A stretch of 64,000 nt of DNA, from assembly GCA_029204225.1 (NCBI GenBank), contig MU831547.1, forward strand, positions 60,001 through 124,000. The letters are read 5' to 3'. Below, one piece after another: positions 11,524-22,617 of the stretch. Below the pieces are notes generated by a model. It ran no database searches. It saw only the letters and a program-made list of their open reading frames with translations, and was not told the origin of the DNA. Both the position numbers and the translations under genes were made by a program. Position 1 is the first letter of the stretch, and the number at the start of each line of letters is the position of its first letter. The stretch is from Diphasiastrum complanatum. Lineage: Eukaryota > Streptophyta > Lycopodiopsida > Lycopodiales > Lycopodiaceae.

Positions 11524-12415
11524 TAAGAAACAAACGTGAACTTGAAACATTCTTATTCGTGATCAACCTCTAAGGATTCGCGAACTTTGTCTTGCAGTCA
11601 ACTCAAAAGATTCGCAAAACAGTTACCTGTAGAAGCTCGTGGCTTTCTTGTTGAAGCTCAAAAGATTCACGAACAAATCTTGTCGCGAAATATTCTATTT
11701 CTTGTTCAAACCTCAGATGTCGCGAAATTGTCGCGAATAATTTGCGAAATCTTCTGGACTATTCTTCAAGCTCACATGTCGCGAAACTATCACGAACAGT
11801 TCACGAAATATTCTAGATTTCTTCTTCAAACTCAAGAATTGTCATCTGTCGTGAACAGTTTACAAAAGACGAAAATGTCACGAAGAGACAAGTGTCACGA
11901 ACAATTTGCGAAACACAAAACTGAGACGAAGAGATAGATTGTAGCGAAATATTCACAAACAGAAATAATTCGACCCTTGAAAACAAAGCGTCTATTTGAA
12001 TATCAACCGTCATAAACGGTTAGATCTACTGTTACAGAATTGAAAGGCTAAAAGACCTGTAAATAAAAGGCCAAAAGACTTGTCCTGTAGCAATATAAAT
12101 ACATGTGCACTACTCGTTGTAACTAACTCATTCAATTAGAGACACAACAGCGAGATAAGACAACAAGAGATGTATACTGAGTCAGATTCAAAATTATAAA
12201 TTCGTTTTTGATCAATAGTTTCTAATTGTCTATAATTGTCTTAAGTTGTCTCTTACTTCCGCACATAATTTTCGAACGCATATTCAATCAAAACTAATAT
12301 TGTTCTCTTAGTACATAGATCAGATATAAACCCGATTGAAGACATTGATATTGTTCAAACTTATTTGAACTTTAATCATGTTCTCTGCGGAAGAATAATT
12401 ACTATTTTTTCTACA
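11458..12415 (+). repeat. 3' LTR of element B
   Basis: A full-length 958-bp LTR bounded by TGTAGAAC and TTTTTTCTACA. Between about 11575 and 11950 it carries many copies of TCGCGAA or its variants, often paired as inverted halves. A likely TATA box (ATATAAATAC) lies at about 12095. Confidence 0.88.
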
Positions 12416-13060
12416 ATTTAGATCAAGAGGGCTCATTATCATAATGATTGAATCATTTCAGGTAATGTACGGAATTCTCTGCTTAGGCACGTGTGAAGTA
12501 CAGCCAAGTTCATTTGGAAAGTTCTCTTCCAAGTTAGATCCAAATTTGATGCTAGATAGCTTGTTTGAAAGCTAGTTTAGTTTAGTTTTTGAAGCAATTT
12601 GTTTCACTCCATTTAGTAGAGCCAATCAAAAGTTATAAGCTTTTGAAGAGGTTTATGTAGGGGCACCTAGACTTGTGTGGACACTTTTGGTTGGATCATA
12701 TCTTGCTAGTTTGACCAAAGAATCCAAGAAGAGGCTTGCCAATCCCATCTATTTGAGATCTAGTCATCATTTAGAGGTCATAGCCACTTTCTTTCATACA
12801 ATTGGATTGTATTTGAGTGATTTGTGACTTCTTGGAGTGTTTCACACGTGCCAAAGATAATTTGACCCAAACTTTGCCTATACTCCATCAATTGATGAGA
12901 GGCTGATCTAGTTTGAGAGAGATTGGTAGAGCTAGTGAGATCCATCTCACATTTTGTTGCAAGATCTTGCATAGGAGTTGGTAGTACACCTTTCAAGGAT
13001 CCTATAGTGAGAGAGAAGCAACATTTGTTTGTCTAAATCACAAGGAATCTTCACTATTAC
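12416..13060 (+). other. Leader of element A between two insertions
   Basis: This segment lies between B and the CACTA-like transposon and continues the 5' leader of A. No coding was recognised. The last bases TTCACTATTAC join directly in sense to ATGGCATCTATGGG (18958) if the DNA transposon is removed, consistent with interruption just before the gag start. Confidence 0.6.
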
Positions 13061-13084
13061 CACAACTAGAAAACTCTGTGTTTA

Positions 13085-13420
13085 TCCACACAGAGTATTC
13101 ACGTGACACCCGACACTTAATCGATTTTTCAAAATTTTGTTTGCGTGGAACATCCACGCGTGTACTATTCACGCCAAAAAGTTTTTGAACAAGTCCACCG
13201 GTGTTTTTCTAACACGACGTCAAAAAATTTATGTGCGTGGATTATCCAAGCCAAATTGAATTTTGAAAATTTCGGCAACTGTTTGGGAGGGAAGCTTGGT
13301 GGCGCCGGAAGGCAGTTTTCGCGTGGACTATCCATGCAAATTTTAGTTTGTACAACTTCACCGGACCGGACCGAATGTTAAAGATATCCATGTGTGGATT
13401 ATCTACGCGGTTTGTTTTTT
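13085..13420. repeat. Left subterminal motif array of CACTA-like element
   Basis: Motif variants include GCGTGGAACATCCACGCG (about 13143), GCGTGGATTATCCAAGC (about 13231), GCGTGGACTATCCATGC (about 13321) and GTGTGGATTATCTACGCG (about 13392). Related halves occur elsewhere in the interval. In En/Spm, subterminal arrays of short motifs are TnpA binding sites; the same role here is inferred. Confidence 0.7.
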
Positions 13421-13423
13421 GTA

Positions 13424-13605
13424 CGTTGATAATGAAAAGAAATTCGTTAAATAAATATTTCTCTAAAGTGAATTATATTATGATGAGGTTTTTTTTTTGT
13501 TTTTTCTAAAGTAAATTATATTATGATGAGTTTTTTTTTTTGCATGTTGATAATGAAATGGAATTAGTTAAATAAATATTTTTCTCAAGTGAATTATATC
13601 ATGAT
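13424..13605. repeat. AT-rich local repeat inside CACTA-like element
   Basis: The phrase TTGATAATGAAA ... TTAAATAAATATTT ... GTGAATTATAT occurs at about 13424-13482 and again at about 13547-13605, with a half copy between them. Poly-T runs separate the copies. Confidence 0.6.
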
Positions 13606-14117
13606 GTTCCTAGATGATTGGGATTTTTGATGAGGTCGGCCACCTACTTTTGTAAGACAGTTGACTCGAGCTACCAAGAGGATAATTATGCATGATCTAA
13701 GGCTTTGATAGCCAGGGGTTTAGGGTCTACCCTAACGGCACTCTACCCTAATCTCATATCCGAGATCATTTGATATGGATTGAGAGCTCATTTTGCACAT
13801 ACTTTGAGAGATTATCAAGAGATGGTGATTTTGGCAAGTTTGCTCTTTAATGAGAAATTGATGAATGATGAATGTGATATTTTTTGTGTCTAATGAATAG
13901 ATCTGAATGAACAAAGTACTATACTTTTCATGTGTGTGACAGGATGTGAGGATTAATTATTTCTAGTTTGATTGTGGTGTTCAAAAGCTCTTGCCAATTA
14001 GATGCAAAATAGGTTGAATTGTGTGCTAGTTTTCTATCTATTAGATATAAGTGAAACCTTTGATGCTTTTTAAATGTTTTAGTATCCAAATGAGGTCCAT
14101 AACCTATGATTTTAACA

Positions 14118-14525
14118 TGGTATCAGAGCCCAATAGCAACCATCAAGGCTCAAATATAAGACAGAGAGAAGCAATTACAAGTTGATGATTGTTTAATTTT
14201 TATTGCCCTTATTACTACCTTAAGTTTGATGATGTTCCTTCAAGTGTGAATGAAACTTTAGCAACAAAAGAGTGATTTGATGCAATGAAAAGTGAGTATA
14301 TGATGCATTGTTTGAGATACTTGTAAAATTATTGATCCTCCACCAAAGATACAAAATGTTACTGTTTGCAAATGGGTCTTTAAGATCAAGCTTCATCAAG
14401 ATGGTAATGTGAACAATTGTAAAACAAGACTCATTGCCATGGGATATGCTCAATTCAAAGAGATTGACTATGATGAAACACTTGATTCTGTCATAGTTTG
14501 TGGTGGTGATTTCATTAACTCGCAT
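14118..14525 (+). pseudogene. Small copia remnant inside the CACTA-like element
   Basis: A PBS TGGTATCAGAGCC lies at 14118-14130 after sequence ending TTTTAACA, as at an LTR end. About 200 bp later, RT fingers appear at about 14336-14507 (VCKWVFKIKLHQDGN, TRLIAMGYAQFKEIDYDETL). Gag, protease and integrase are absent, so a large deletion joins leader to RT. Stops interrupt the frame. The LTR's other end was not identified. Confidence 0.65.
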
Positions 14526-14907
14526 GCTTTTAGTGATTTACTGCCTTGGCAACATTTGCTAAAAAATGAGAATTTTCTTGGAACATGAAACTGTATATCT
14601 ATCTTCACCGACATTATCTCCAAAAAAATGGGATTGAAGTCAAACTATGTCTATTCTTTTCATTACTTGACCAAAATGAGATTTTGTTTTGGCTAAATAA
14701 TCTGGTTGAAAAAACACCTATAAAAATTACTATTTTAGAACATATCGAAAACTCAAATACTGAAGTCACTTGCAATAAAATGAAAAACATGATAGCATAG
14801 CATGTGCACCTGCTCACAGTGACGAGGCAACACCAATGTGTCAAAGGACCCCTTCATACATTGCCTTCTACAAGGCCTTACATTTAATTTTAAAACTCTA
14901 CTCATCA

Positions 14908-16053
14908 TCACTTCCTTCCTCCCCCCTTGCTTCCTTCGTCTTGTAGGTGTATGTTGGTGTCCACATCTTCAAACTCCCCTTCGCTCTCATTCATGTTCTC
15001 TTCCACATTTTGCTCCTCAATATTTGTCACATTTTCTTCCACATCACGAATGCTTGAAGTTGTAGAGCCTCTCTACAAAATAGAATCAAAGATTTAATTA
15101 AATTGAGATTAAACTTACTTGTAAACCACAAAGTAAACAATCACAAAACAATAAAGATAAAGAGTTTACGATTGGAAACAATCCATGGGATTCCATAAGA
15201 GTCTTAAGGTCGGCATCTCCATGATCGTAACCTTGTTTGTACTCTGCGGCAGTCATGTGTCTTCCAAAATCACTAAGCTACATTCAACAAAAAAACATAG
15301 TTTAGCAATACAATATAGTTTAGCAATAAAAAAACATTAACAATCTCACTACAAAAATAAAATCATAGTAAAAAATATTCCACTTACAAATTGGGCCTCT
15401 AGATTGCCCCTTCCTCCCGATCCCAAGTGACTTTGGCCATGTTTTAAGAGCTTCTCGGTGGTGGCCCTACGTTGTTGTTCATACTTTTGGGGATTGTTTT
15501 GCAACAATTTCTCTTTCACCTTCCTCCAATCCCTTTTGGAGCACCATCCAGGCTTCGTGGGATTCTTGGGATTCCTCACGGCTCTTCTCATCAATTGCCT
15601 TTTGTTTTTAATCCAAAGGCACATTGAATTCAAGGTTCAAGTCCTACTAAAAGCATTGGATTGAGGGGATTCAGAATATAAAGTCTCTATTATTTTATTT
15701 TTGTCTTGAAGTGATTGGGAGGACCAATCGATAATGTAATCTTTACCAAAATATGAAGCAACTAAATCATGCAAACGGGCATGAACTACATTGCCACGTG
15801 TATTTTTTATAACTCCACCACGTGCATTAAGATCATAATACACACTACACGATTCCTCAGAAGGGGCATCTTTGGAAGCTCTTCTCTCGGATGATTCACC
15901 CGAAGAAGATAACACAAGATTTTTGATTCTATCTCTTTGTTGAGGAGATAGATTCTCAAATCACTCTTGATTATATTCTTCGGGCTCCTCATGAGCTCTT
16001 CTCCTAGATGGTCTCCCACTTGACCTTCCACTTGACCTACTACTTGAAGACAT
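14908..16053 (-). pseudogene. TnpA-like (Ptta/En-Spm family) gene of CACTA-like element
   Basis: Three exons are predicted on the minus strand: 16053-15388, 15277-15170 and 15072-14908, with GTAAGT and GTAAAC donors and AATGTAG and TTTGTAG acceptors. Both introns are phase 0 and the total is 312 codons. Exon 1 begins MSSSSRSSGRSSGR and contains a basic segment (KRDWRKVKEKLLQNNPQKYE, then GSGGRGNLEAQF) resembling the plant En/Spm-type Transposase_24 domain. Exon 3 is very acidic (EENVTNIEE, ESEGEFEDVD). Two in-frame TGA codons, 31 and 139 (15963-15961, 15639-15637), break it; the first is a plausible CGA-to-TGA change. TnpA-type proteins bind subterminal motifs. Domain assignment is by general pattern, not alignment. 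Confidence 0.6.
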
Positions 16054-16382
16054 TGTATCAGAGCAAAACTTTAAAAGTTAGAAAGTAGTGGAGAATGGAA
16101 GTGAAAAAGTAGTGAAGAGCGTTAGATTAGAAGAGTAAGCAATGACAAGAAAGCTAGTAAACAAGAGCAAGCAAGATCAATAGATTAGGAAGAGATTGCA
16201 AGCAATAGCAAGAACAAGATCACTAGCAAGGAAGAGCAACCAAAAGCAAGCAAGGAAGCAAGATCTATAGAGCTTGGAAGAGCAATAGCATTGAACACTA
16301 GATTAGAAAAACCACTAAAACTTGAAAGAAAAAGAAGAGGAGCAAGAATGCTCATGGAAATGTGGTTTTATTGGCATTCAAG

Positions 16383-16437
16383 TTTCGTGTGGATTATCCA
16401 TGCAGAAGTTATCCACGCGTGGATGTTCCACGCGATT
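16383..16437. promoter_or_regulatory. Motif cluster upstream of TnpA-like gene
   Basis: Three overlapping motif units occur here: GTGTGGATTATCCATGC, TTATCCACGCGTGGAT and the closing TGTTCCACGCG. They match the subterminal array motif and lie about 330 bp before the TnpA-like ATG on its strand. Self-regulation by motif binding, as in En/Spm, is an inference. Confidence 0.5.
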
Positions 16438-17814
16438 TTTTTTCCCTCTCTTCACACGTGGGAGGGTCCCCCACATGGGCTTGCATGCTTTAAATGTCAT
16501 TCATGCACGTCATAATCTTTTCTAGATTTTATGAGAATATTTTATTGTAGGATTTGACATAAAATCTTACATAAAATATATTTTTTAATATGATGGAACA
16601 TAAAAAATCAATCCAAAGATCATTATGGTAGTATTTAATTGTTAAAACTAGTTTTATATTGTTATAAATTTTATTTTTCTTGAGATTTGACATACAAGAC
16701 AAAATCATGAGATAAAAAATAATACATATTGTTATTAAACAAGTAATTTGACAAGTTTTTTAGGATTTTATGACATAATAATATGTCAAATCAGTGATGT
16801 CATAAAAAACTTAGTTTATTAATAATCTAGGTGTCATAGATTTGATATAATTTGATGACATAATTATATGGTCAAATAGAAAATTTTTGCTTTTGTCATG
16901 TGACCTCCTAAATGGTTGCATGGGGTCATTTAGATTCATGATCAAAAGCATTTATGTTATATTGAGGACCTTAGTGATATGTGACCTATATGATATATCT
17001 TTTTGATTGTTCGTCCTATATAACCTTATATGAAATCATAGTAATCAGTTGAAATATCATTTAGCATTGTTATAAAGATGTTGATCAATGGTGTGCTAGC
17101 TAGTATATGATTGATTGACATTGTCCAATTGCTCATCTTTTCTTTTCGATTCGAGGAACATCATCTTGCATACAAAGAAACCATAGATAGAAAGGGCGAA
17201 TGCATATTGCTCGTCATGAGATACCATGGCACACTAGGCCAATCCAAAGAGATATAGCACTAACTAACTCGAGCCAAGTATTAATTAATCAAATGAGTTA
17301 TTGAGTGGGCAATCAATCAATTGAGTATATGACTGATTGTTTGATTTTGATTATTCCATCTTGAACGAAAGATTAAGTGAGATCATCACTCATCTTGGAC
17401 AAGAGTTCAAACTGAAAGCTTCGAACATTGATTGTTATGTGGTCTTTAACTTAGTTGAGATAGGCCTACGCGCACTATCTACTGATGTCTAACATTTGTC
17501 AGTATGAACCTCATTCTGATTGCTCTCATCATGTGTTGCCCCACCCAAGAAATTTTCTTGATAGTAATGTTACTAGAATATTAGATTTTCATTAAGCATA
17601 ACTAGAATATACATGGATCAGATGTTGGCATGTCTTTAACAAATTTTATTATATTTGTTCAGTATATACGGTCTCATAATAATTACCAACATTTAGATCT
17701 ATCAAGTATTGGGAGAAAATGTCTCTCATCAATGTACTTTTTTAAAATCAATCAATATAATGTTTTGGCACTACATCATTCTTGCAAAAAATTTTGAATG
17801 CATATATTTTTAAT

Positions 17815-17960
17815 TCATGAATGCAAATGTATAGTCTATTCAATGCACATCTATTGAATGCAAATGTATCCATTGACGTATTCAATGCAATGTATAGTCT
17901 ATTTAATGCACATCTGCAAATGTATCTATTGATGAATTCAATGCAATGTATCTATTTTAG
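17815..17960. repeat. Short tandem repeat, AATGCAAATGTAT family
   Basis: The phrase ATGTATAGTCTATT(C/T)AATG plus CACATCT appears twice (about 17828 and 17891), interleaved with several ATTCAATGCAATGTAT and GCAAATGTATC pieces. Confidence 0.65.
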
Positions 17961-18064
17961 CACATGATTTGCATGCTAGAATGCACAATAGAAAGTAATG
18001 GAAACCACAATATAATGCCTCAATACATTAAGTTATCAACTAAATATCAAATGAATCAAAATGA

Positions 18065-18122
18065 ATTTACCTTTACTATTGTATCTCCATTGTATTTACC
18101 TTTACTATTGTATCTCCATTGT
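18065..18122 (+). repeat. Perfect 29-bp tandem duplication
   Basis: Two adjacent identical 29-bp units begin ATTTACCTTTACTATTG at 18065 and 18094. Confidence 0.9.
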
Positions 18123-18454
18123 TTTGCAATCTTTGCTTTTCCTTTTGCATGCACTTTATCATTCAATCCTTTGCAATGAAAGCTCTTTTTTCATTATTCA
18201 TATCCAAGCCTACATCACAAACAAAAAAGATCTTAAAACTTATGATCACAAAACACATACTATTAACACCCATCAATGAACTAAAAACCCTAAACACTAT
18301 CAATATTCTCACTCACATTCATCCCCATCTATCCTCACTCCCATCAAAACTCTCTTTTTCTCTCTCACACACAAAAGAAAAAAGGAAGTCGACCTCTAGT
18401 TTAGGAGCAAACCACATTTTGGTTCACGCCAAATGTTGTTTTTTGGTCAAAAAA

Positions 18455-18935
18455 ATTTGCGTAGATTATCCATGCGTGGATAATCCATGCAAAATCTAGA
18501 GATTTAATCGCGTGGATACCGCGTGGATATAAAAACAAATTTATCCACGCAATATCCACAGCCCCAGCTCTCTGGATTTCACGTAAATTAAAAAAAAAAA
18601 TTGCGTGGATAATTTTCCACGCAAAAGCGAGTTTTTTAAAAAAAAGTTCCTACTATGGCGTGGATCACGTGGATTATCCATGCCAAATTAAAATTCTCAT
18701 TTTTGACTCTGGGTGTCGGTGGTTTGCCCGACTGCCGGTTGTCGGAGTTGGCGTGGATAATCCACGCATGGATTATCTCCCCAATTTGAATTTCACAACC
18801 TCCAGCTGATTTATTGCCGAAAATGACACTTGGGTGGAACATCCACGTGACCGTATCCACGCGTATATCCACGGCTATATCCATGCAAAAAAAAAATTGG
18901 CCGCACCACCTCCTTTGTATTATGCGTGGATATTT
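18455..18935. repeat. Right subterminal motif array of CACTA-like element
   Basis: At least eight motif units include the perfect 17-bp palindrome GCGTGGATAATCCACGC (about 18749), GCGTGGATAATTTTCCACGC (about 18602), and variants at about 18466, 18510, 18540, 18657, 18832 and 18922. Spacing is irregular. The array is denser than the one at the left end. Confidence 0.75.
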
Positions 18936-18957
18936 GCTACATGTGTTCTTGTGTACA

Positions 18958-19427
18958 TGGCATCTATGGGTTTCTTTCTATTGGAACCTAATGAGAGACT
19001 ATCTACCTCCAACTACTCTATTTCGAAGGCTAGAATGGAGTCCATTTTGGTGCTCCAGGATGTGATGGACATTGTACTTGGGATTGAGGAGGAGCCTCAA
19101 GTCCTTCAAGAAGTACAAAAGTATAAGAAGTGAGGATGGCTCCCCATTATATTAAGATGAATGTCTCTAATGAGATTTTGAGAGAGATTGGTGCTTGTAC
19201 TTTGGCCAAGGATGCTTGGGATACTCTCAGAGCAATCTATGAGGCCAAAAATACCTCTAGGCTCCTCACTCTTAGAAATCAAATATTCCAAATTTATCAA
19301 AAGAGTGATGAGAGTGCCACTAATTATGTTTTTAGAGTGAAAGACATTCATAGGGAGCTTGCTTGTAATGGAGATTCCATCAAACAAAGTGAGCTAGTCC
19401 AAGTCATACTCAATGGCTTGAAGGATG
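18958..19427 (+). pseudogene. Gag N-terminal half of element A
   Basis: It begins MASMGFFLLEPNERLST at 18958, and the frame breaks near 19120. The second piece carries the copia Gag (UBN2-type) core: KMNVSNEILREIGACTLAKD, SRLLTLRNQIFQIYQKSDES and ELVQVILNGLKD. It is clearly homologous to D's Gag in the same order. The insertion of fragment C cuts it at 19428, and the zinc knuckle resumes at about 23387. Confidence 0.8.
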
Positions 19428-20442
19428 TGTTGGAAAGAGGTGTGTAAAAGATAGATAAAAAAAATCGAGTAAAAAGAATTCAAACGACAAGAAAGAAAAC
19501 TTATCGAGCGCAACGGTATAAACTATCTTTCTCTTTTTCTATGCATGACTACGCCTATCAATTTTGAACAAAACAATAGTGATAAAAATCACGTTCGATA
19601 TTATAGTAACTAACTTTGAAATCATTAGTACTACAATGATTACGTAGCCAAACATTTAAGCATTGAATTATCATACAAATAATCTGTCGTGAAGACTTAC
19701 AGAAACACATACATTTCGAGACAAACCTGAATGCAATAAAAAATAGTATTGATTCAGTATGAAATGAAATAGATGTAAATGAGTACAACAAGTTTGCGGA
19801 TCGAAGCCGCATACTCTAGGCTATCTTTGAGCGACTAAAATAAAAGTCTAAATTAAGCGCAATGCTAATAAGCAGTGAGCGCAATAGCAATCTCTAATCA
19901 ATTGTGAGCTAGAATGCTCAAGAGTGTTCAAGCTCGCAGGCTTGAGAGAGAGCTAGCTATTCAATACTTGCTAATCTCTTAATTGCAACAATGCTTAAAA
20001 TAATGTAGAAATATGAGCAGCTATTCATACTAAGCAAATGCGGCAACATCCAATAGTAGGACAATTAATTAGGTCGTCAAATGCGTCATCCAGTTGGCTG
20101 CGATGTGCTGGCATCCATCCAGATAGTCTTCCCGAAAATTTACTTGCTAAACGATTAGAGCAATTCTGGAGCTTTTAAGGCGAACAATAAAATGTCTTGC
20201 AAAAAATGCGAAGGTCTTCGCTAAAGGCATTTTCTTAACATTTGAGGCATCTGGCATTTTGCAAAAAAGTCGAAGTGAGAAAAAATCCCGAAAGGTGAAA
20301 ATCCCAAAAATGCCGACACTATAAACTGTTTTCGAGTAGTTATGCAGATTGTGTAAAAACGCGAAGAAGTCTGCAGGTTTGGATAAAAGTTGGATGAAGA
20401 TTAAAATGGAGATTAGTCGAGTAGTAGGAGAATAATCCAACA
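19428..20442 (-). repeat. 3' LTR of element C
   Basis: Reading the minus strand it begins TGTTGGATTATTC (20442) and ends CTCTTTCCAACA (19428), with inverted ends TGTTGGA/TCCAACA. A purine tract AAGGGAAAG lies just before it. Sequence is shared with the LTRs at 47862-48638 and 58055-59390. Confidence 0.88.
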
Positions 20443-20589
20443 CTTTCCCTTAATTTGAATCCATGAATGCCTTGACCTTTAAACTTAGTTCTGCACAGAA
20501 CTTCCTATGTGCATCCAAGCTTAATGCTTTAGTAAAAATATCTATTCTCATATCTTGCGTTCAATAGTCCTGCAATCTAATCTCTTTGT

Positions 20590-22617
20590 CTAGAACTTTG
20601 CTTCTGACATAGTGATACTTGAGTTCAATGTGCTTACTCCTAGAATGAAATCTAGGATTGGCTTACAAGGCAATGGCACTTTGATCATCACAAATAATAA
20701 TGTCGGAGCATATTGATTTAGACTAATATCTGAAAGTAAGTTTCTCAACCAAATTGCTTCATTTGTAACTTGCGAGGCCGCAATATACTCTGATTCTATA
20801 GAAGATAGAGCTATCAAAGATTGCTTTCGACTGTTCCAAGAAATAAAACCATTGTTGAGGAAGAATGTAAATCCAGAAGTGGATTTACGAGTGTCTACAT
20901 CTCTTGCCCAACTTGCATCTATGAGACCAATGAGTAGATTGAGTTTGTCATTGTCGACTACTCCATAGCAAATGCAAAAGTCAATAGTAGCTTGAAGATA
21001 TCTCATGACTCTAATAAGAGCCTTCCAATGTGTTATTCATAAACTAACTTAAGGAGCTGACTGCAAAAGCTATGTCTGGCCTGGTACAGATCATTGCGTA
21101 CATAAGAGATCCTATTATCGAATGATAAGGATACTCACGCATCGGCTTCTTCTCTTAGATTGTTTGGGGACACTGGTCCTTTTACAATTTGAGACTTGGT
21201 TCCATTGGTGAGAGAGCTATCTTGCAATTAACCATATTATATCTGACTAATATATTGTAGATGTATCTTTGTTGAGTGATGTAGATCAACTTTCGATTTT
21301 TGTCTCTGTGGATTTGAATACCAAGGTAGAAATGAGCTTCGCCTAGATCGTTCATGTCGAATTCAAAAGATTTTCTTTTATCAGATCGATATTGTTGCTG
21401 AAGAGCAATGTGTCATCCACGTATAAAGTGATAATGATAAAAGACTATTGCACTGTCTTGAAGTAAACATTCAAGTCTGAAGAACTAGATGTGTAGCCGT
21501 GATCAATAAGAAAAGTATTGATCCTTTGAAACCATGCTCGAACAGATAGCTTCAAGCCATAAAGTGCCTTATGGAGTTTACACACATGATTGTGTTTACC
21601 TTCGATAATATAACCTTCAGGTTGCACCATGTAAATGTCTTCTTCGATAACTCCATTGAGATATGTTGTCTGTACATCCATCTGATGTATTTCCAAATCT
21701 ACTGTAGCGGCGAATGATAGTAAAAGTTGAATAGAAGAATGCTTGACTACTGGACTGAAGGTATCAGTATAATCGATGTTGTTTACCTGAGAAAATCCTC
21801 TGGCAACAAGTCAAGCTTTTCTTTTGTCGATGCTTCCATCTGCTTTGTACATGACTTTGAAAATCCAATTGCAATCAACTACGTTTCTACTAGCAAGTAA
21901 TTCGACAATCATCCATGTCTGGTTCTTGATAAGAGATGAATACTCTTTATCCATAGCTACTTTCCAGAAATCGAAATCGGGCTGACTGAGTGCCTCTTCG
22001 ATAGTCATCGGTTCGTGAACAAGATAGGCTGTAGACTCATCAATATACCTGATAGGTGGTCTGCTAGTTCTTGATGATCTTTTGGGAAATAGAGGAAGTT
22101 GATCATTTTCATTATACTATAGTTGCTGAACATCATCATCTTTAGATTCGTCATTGACATGTTGGTCGTCGAAAGTAGATGAGCTTGGACATTCAGTAGG
22201 AATAGTCAACTGAGGAACCTCGAAGTTCAATATGTCGGATGAAACCGAAGAGTCGACTATATGGGATTTGCCTTTTCACTTGAGGTCGATGAACTGATCT
22301 TCAATTAATGTGACATCCCAGCTAGTGAATATCTTCAACTCGATGGGATCGAACAATTTGTAGGCTTGATCTGAAGTAGTGTAGCTGATGAAAATACATT
22401 TGATACTCTAGAAGTCGAGCTTCTTTCTGAGATCATGAGGAATCTGTGCATAAGCAGGACATCCAAAAAAAAATTAGTTTGATAAAGAAGGCTTGGTACC
22501 TGTCCAAACTTCGAATGGTGTTTTGTCTGAGAGACCTTTAGTATGACATCTATTCTGAATATAAGCTGCTGTTGAAACAGCTTCAACCCAGAAGGACTTC
22601 GGAAGTGTCGCATGTTT
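20590..22617 (-). pseudogene. Copia integrase C-terminus, RT and RNase H of element C
   Basis: In minus order: integrase tail (NRCHTKGLSDKTPFEVWTGT), linker (SSRTSRPPIRYIDES), RT start (MDKEYSSLIKNQTWMIVE), RT Asp motif HQMDVQTTYLNG (about 21690), YGLKLSVRAW, YVDD box at about 21411-21425, then RNase H (SWARDVDTRKSTSGF, SSIESEYIAASQ) ending near 20590. Several stops and frameshifts occur, for example near 21810 and 21445. RT catalytic residues remain recognisable but the polyprotein is broken. Confidence 0.85.

Larger units (their letters stand above)
7956..12415 (+). mobile_element. Ty1/copia retrotransposon B, inserted in A's leader
   Basis: LTRs at 7956-8550 and 11458-12415 begin TGTAGAAC and end TTCTACA. 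Flanks ATTTG (7951-7955) and ATTTA (12416-12420) look like a 5-bp target duplication with one change. The gag is almost wholly deleted; protease, integrase and part of RT are damaged, but the last 400 codons of RT/RNase H are still open. Element A's leader resumes at 12416. Confidence 0.88.
16440..18450. other. AT-rich, gene-free interior of CACTA-like element
   Basis: No long open frame and no tnp2-type transposase was seen on either strand. The section 16540-16880 repeats phrases such as GACATAA and TTTGACATA. Because motif clusters lie on both sides (16383-16437 and 18455-18935), this 2-kb block could be a later insertion that pushed them apart. Confidence 0.45.
13061..18953 (-). mobile_element. 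CACTA-like DNA transposon
   Basis: The left end CACAACTAGAAAAC matches the common CACTACAAGAAAAC terminus at 12 of 14 positions. The right end reads CACAAGAAC on the minus strand, so the terminal match between ends is weak beyond CACAA. Trinucleotide TAC flanks both ends (13058-13060, 18954-18956), as expected for the 3-bp duplication of CACTA elements. Both subterminal regions carry many copies of GCGTGGATNATCCACGC-type motifs, and the interior has a minus-strand TnpA-like gene. No TnpD/tnp2 transposase was found, so the copy looks non-autonomous. It is placed just before A's gag start codon. Confidence 0.7.
19428..22617 (-). mobile_element. Ty1/copia fragment C, minus strand, in A's gag
   Basis: The 3' LTR (19428-20442), RNase H, RT and the C-terminal half of integrase are present in minus orientation. 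The element stops abruptly at about 22617 inside integrase, so the gag, protease and 5' LTR are missing. Its proteins closely match element E, so C and E belong to one family. Confidence 0.85.

Noticed and set aside
13145-13381. 78-codon frame in the CACTA left end
   Set aside because: It is made of subterminal motif copies.
15458-15664. 68-codon plus-strand frame
   Set aside because: Antisense to exon 1 of the TnpA-like gene; no own evidence.
18455-18935. Regular short palindromic repeats resembling a CRISPR array
   Set aside because: Spacing is irregular, motifs overlap and invert, and the setting is a plant transposon end.
13061-18953. Search for a tnp2/TnpD transposase in the CACTA-like element
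   Set aside because: No open frame or motif on either strand supports one; the element is called non-autonomous.
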